DNA of 8,542 nt from Dehalococcoidia bacterium (GTDB lineage Bacteria > Chloroflexota > Dehalococcoidia > Dehalococcoidales > UBA1222). Position numbers and translations under genes: made by a program. A model generated the notes under the pieces. That model worked only from the letters and a program-made list of their open reading frames with translations, ran no database searches and had not been told where the DNA came from. The stretch is taken from the NCBI GenBank assembly GCA_009779655.1, contig WRDV01000038.1, positions 1-8,542 on the forward strand, in the 5' to 3' direction. This document shows, in pieces, positions 6,622 through 8,542 of this stretch. Every line of letters begins with the position of its first letter. The first letter of the stretch is position 1.

Positions 6622-7653
6622 TTATATAATTAGCGTTGCGTCGCCGAATGAATAAAAGCGATATTTGTGCGCTACAGCTTCGGCATATGCGCGTTTGATT
6701 AACTCAGCGCCTGCAAAAGCGCTTACCATCATCAACAGCGTTGATTTAGGCAAGTGAAAATTTGTTTGCATTATGTCAGTCAGACGAAACCTATAACCCG
6801 GAAGAATGAGCAGGTCCACCCAGCCGCTGAAAGGTTCAAGCGGAGCACTAATACTTCTGCCGGCGGCATATTCCAACAATCGTACAGACGTTGTACCAAC
6901 ACAGACAACACGGCGCTGTTCGGATTTGGCAAGAGACACCCTCTCAGCAACATATTTTGTTACGATACCATACTCACTATGTATACGGTGCTGTGTCGGA
7001 TCATCCACTGTCACGGGACGGAAAGTATCAAGTCCTATATGCAGCGTGGTTTCCAGTATTTCTATACCCATAGCGCGCAATTCATCAAGCAGTATTGCTG
7101 TGAAATGCAGTCCGGCCGTCGGCGCGGCAACAGAACCCGGTGCATTAGCATAAACCGTTTGGTAACGTTCCTTGTCACCCAGCGGCGCATGTATATACGG
7201 CGGCAATGGGATATTGCCCAATGCATTAAGCGGCCGCTCCTCTGAGAAAACTACTTGACGAATACCGTCATCCAGAATAGATTGTATTTCTGCAGTGACC
7301 GGCGGGCCATCACTATTGTCCAGTACAACCACCGAGCCGGCCGGCAGGCACTTGCCTGGCTTAACAAGCGCTTGCCATGTTTGATTTGCTGCCAATCTGC
7401 GAAGAAGCAGTATCTCTACGCTTGCTCCGGTGCCGACCTTTTTGCCGAATAACCGCGCCGGAATAACACGGGAATTGTTCATAACAAGAACATCACCGCG
7501 CCTCAAAAACTGCGTTATGTCATGAAATGCTTTGTGTTGTATACTACCGTCAGCACGATTTAGTAACATTAAGCGCGATGAGTCGCGTGGTTCAATTGGC
7601 GTTTGGGCAATCAGTTCAGACGGTAAGTAATAATCAAAATCACTAGTTTTCAT
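6622..7653 (-). CDS. queA: S-adenosylmethionine:tRNA ribosyltransferase-isomerase QueA
   Basis: Transfers and isomerises the ribose part of S-adenosylmethionine onto 7-aminomethyl-7-deazaguanine at the wobble position (34) of GUN-anticodon tRNAs, forming epoxyqueuosine, the penultimate step of queuosine synthesis, in the cytoplasm. At 343 residues it is full length. Family hallmarks are FDYYLPSELIAQTPIEPRDS (6-25), VMNNSRVIPARL (57-68), NIPLPPYIH (147-155), YQTVYANAPGSVAAPTAGLH (164-183), CVGTTSVRLLE (251-261), LPGYRFRLTDIMQTNFHLPK (284-303) and the terminal FYSFGDATLI. The usual Met near the end of FGDAMLI is Thr. The start at ATG 7653 is fixed by an in-frame TGA two codons upstream, and there is no Shine-Dalgarno. 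No other queuosine genes are in the window. A GrpB gene follows 14 bases downstream. Confidence 0.97.
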   Translation of the reverse strand: MKTSDFDYYLPSELIAQTPIEPRDSSRLMLLNRADGSIQHKAFHDITQFLRRGDVLVMNNSRVIPARLFGKKVGTGASVEILLLRRLAANQTWQALVKPGKCLPAGSVVVLDNSDGPPVTAEIQSILDDGIRQVVFSEERPLNALGNIPLPPYIHAPLGDKERYQTVYANAPGSVAAPTAGLHFTAILLDELRAMGIEILETTLHIGLDTFRPVTVDDPTQHRIHSEYGIVTKYVAERVSLAKSEQRRVVCVGTTSVRLLEYAAGRSISAPLEPFSGWVDLLILPGYRFRLTDIMQTNFHLPKSTLLMMVSAFAGAELIKRAYAEAVAHKYRFYSFGDATLII

Positions 7654-7660
7654 AGATCAA

Positions 7661-7689
7661 AGTATATAACCGGCAGAAGAAATGGGCAA
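7661..7689 (-). promoter_or_regulatory. queA promoter predicting a leaderless transcript
   Basis: On the minus strand TTGCCC (7689-7684) and TATACT (7666-7661) are separated by 17 bases. The -10 ends 7 bases before the queA ATG at 7653, so transcription would start at or next to the A of the ATG. No Shine-Dalgarno-like sequence lies before the ATG, in agreement with a leaderless mRNA. Confidence 0.65.
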
Positions 7690-7693
7690 TTAG

Positions 7694-7994
7694 TTAAATA
7701 GTGTCGCCAATAGCTATTAGCCCAAATAGCAGCACACCTGATATGGAAAGCAGCGAGAAACGAGGCTGTGTGGTCCTGTCCTCAATAATTATACCCATTG
7801 CCAAACAATGTGCCACAACGAAATATGAATAACTTGGAAGCCATACTACACTAGCATAAGCACCACCTGGCGGTCGCGCAGAAAGGCATCCTTCTTTATA
7901 TTGCCGTCCGCTCTCTGCCTTCTAAATTTACTAGTATCAGATTCGGGCCGCTCTTTAGTGGCAATGTGAATATGGTAATTCCATCATATTTCAT
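7694..7994 (-). pseudogene. Small gene apparently broken by a one-base frameshift
   Basis: This fills most of the 337-base stretch between queA and the right-edge gene. Frame one starts with an ATG at 7994 that overlaps the upstream stop as ATGA and gives 32 residues (MKYDGITIFTLPLKSGPNLI, then LVNLEGRERTAI) before TAA at 7898-7896. A second frame is open from 7921 to the TAA at 7696-7694 for 75 codons but has no start codon in its first half. It encodes a region with two hydrophobic segments, SYSYFVVAHCLAMGIII and FSLLSISGVLLFGLIAIGDT. The span is 301 bases, one more than 100 codons, so a single-base change within 7899-7921 would join them. The first frame faintly recalls the start of DUF1805 proteins (LP, then LLLV, then G), which is tentative. 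Alternatives are a real 32-residue peptide, a programmed +1 frameshift or a sequencing error. Confidence 0.4.
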
Positions 7995-8542
7995 ACTTTT
8001 TCGAGCGGAATAATACATGCAAATACAACTCTCTCCTCTTTATCGGTAGGATCATTGGATTTGTGTTTGTAGTAACACTCAAATTCGCGCAACATCAAAC
8101 GACACGGCCTATTATCATTCGCTTTTTGCAAAGTCAAAGAAGTATTAAAAAATGGACCACCAGTGATTTCTGGAAGTGGCATATTCTCTTTTCCTATACT
8201 GCCAACAACAGTTGGTAATATATATATGTCTTTATCAATCTGCGAAATACTACCTTGAGAAATAGTTGAGAACGTAGTTTTAGCAGCAATTGTTTTATCA
8301 AGATTGGTATTTATCGTCTTTTCAACGATTTTTGCATCGTTTAACACTACTCGGTTGACGATTGGCTCATTTGCTATAGCCGCTTTTGCTATTTCAGTTT
8401 GCACTGGAAGTTTTGCTGAAATCACACTATTAAAAGGAATATCTGTATCAACCCAAGCCATATCGCTGTCGAATAATGGATCACGTGTTTGCAGTACTAG
8501 TTCAACACGGTTTTTGCCAGTTTCCGCATTGTTTTCTGCAAA
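7991..8542 (-). CDS. Unrecognised protein, C-terminal 183 residues, start beyond right edge
   Basis: The frame is open to the last base of the window, so the 5' end is missing. An internal ATG at 8461 is not needed as a start. The visible 183 residues have no membrane segment and are rich in Thr, Asn, Ile and Lys. Recognisable stretches are RVELVLQTRDPLFDSDMAWV (about 12-31 of the visible part), a run of short beta-like segments (TINTNLDKTIAAKTTFSTIS), YILPTVVGSIGKENMPLPEI, and a C-terminal CRLMLREFECYYKHKSNDPT followed by DKEERVVFACIIPLEKV. No known family or catalytic motif was recognised. The composition is more AT-rich than the housekeeping genes to the left, which may hint at accessory DNA. 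Its TGA stop overlaps by ATGA the start of the short broken frame downstream. Confidence 0.7.
   Translation of the reverse strand, partial: FAENNAETGKNRVELVLQTRDPLFDSDMAWVDTDIPFNSVISAKLPVQTEIAKAAIANEPIVNRVVLNDAKIVEKTINTNLDKTIAAKTTFSTISQGSISQIDKDIYILPTVVGSIGKENMPLPEITGGPFFNTSLTLQKANDNRPCRLMLREFECYYKHKSNDPTDKEERVVFACIIPLEKV

Noticed and set aside
6754..7245. 163-codon plus-strand frame opposite queA
   Set aside because: It is antisense to conserved queA codons, with a composition rich in Arg, Cys and Gln and no domain.

Overview
The window carries ordinary bacterial housekeeping and accessory genes at moderate GC, with both ends cut through a gene. No rRNA, tRNA, CRISPR array, transposase or phage module is visible. 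Protein style (a single-chain glycyl-tRNA synthetase of about 435 residues, a lone Mre11/SbcD nuclease, a short membrane-bound DUF212 protein, and an orphan protein of a type I associate with Dehalococcoidia) suggests a Chloroflexota/Dehalococcoidia-like bacterium. That assignment rests on remembered family resemblance, not on a search.

Left block, plus strand (1-5033). A partial DUF1648-type membrane protein runs in from the left edge and is followed 11 bases later by glycyl-tRNA synthetase (TTG start, with its ribosome site overlapping the upstream stop) and then an SbcD/Mre11-family nuclease. These three look like one operon. After a 97-base gap with a TATAAT box comes a second pair, a PRPP-binding phosphoribosyltransferase and a DUF212 (YuiD-like) membrane protein, 8 bases apart. 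A GNAT acetyltransferase follows after a further 72 bases.

Middle (5034-5840). A short convergent gap with weak hairpins separates the GNAT gene from a minus-strand gene for a 212-residue conserved-type protein of unknown role. That gene has its own good sigma-70-like promoter (TTGCCA, 17 bases, TATTAT) and a strong Shine-Dalgarno sequence.

Right block, minus strand (6023-8542). queA (queuosine biosynthesis) and a GrpB/UPF0157 gene sit 14 bases apart and are probably cotranscribed from a promoter just before queA. The -10 box of that promoter ends only 7 bases before the queA ATG, and no Shine-Dalgarno is present, so queA mRNA is predicted to be leaderless. Upstream of queA is a roughly 300-base stretch holding two short reading frames that look like one small gene broken by a single-base frameshift. 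It overlaps by ATGA the end of an unrecognised gene that runs off the right edge.

No clearly new multi-gene system is visible. The most worthwhile leads are the leaderless queA promoter, the broken small gene beside the unrecognised right-edge gene, the orphan 212-residue protein, and the helical C-terminal tail on the SbcD homologue.
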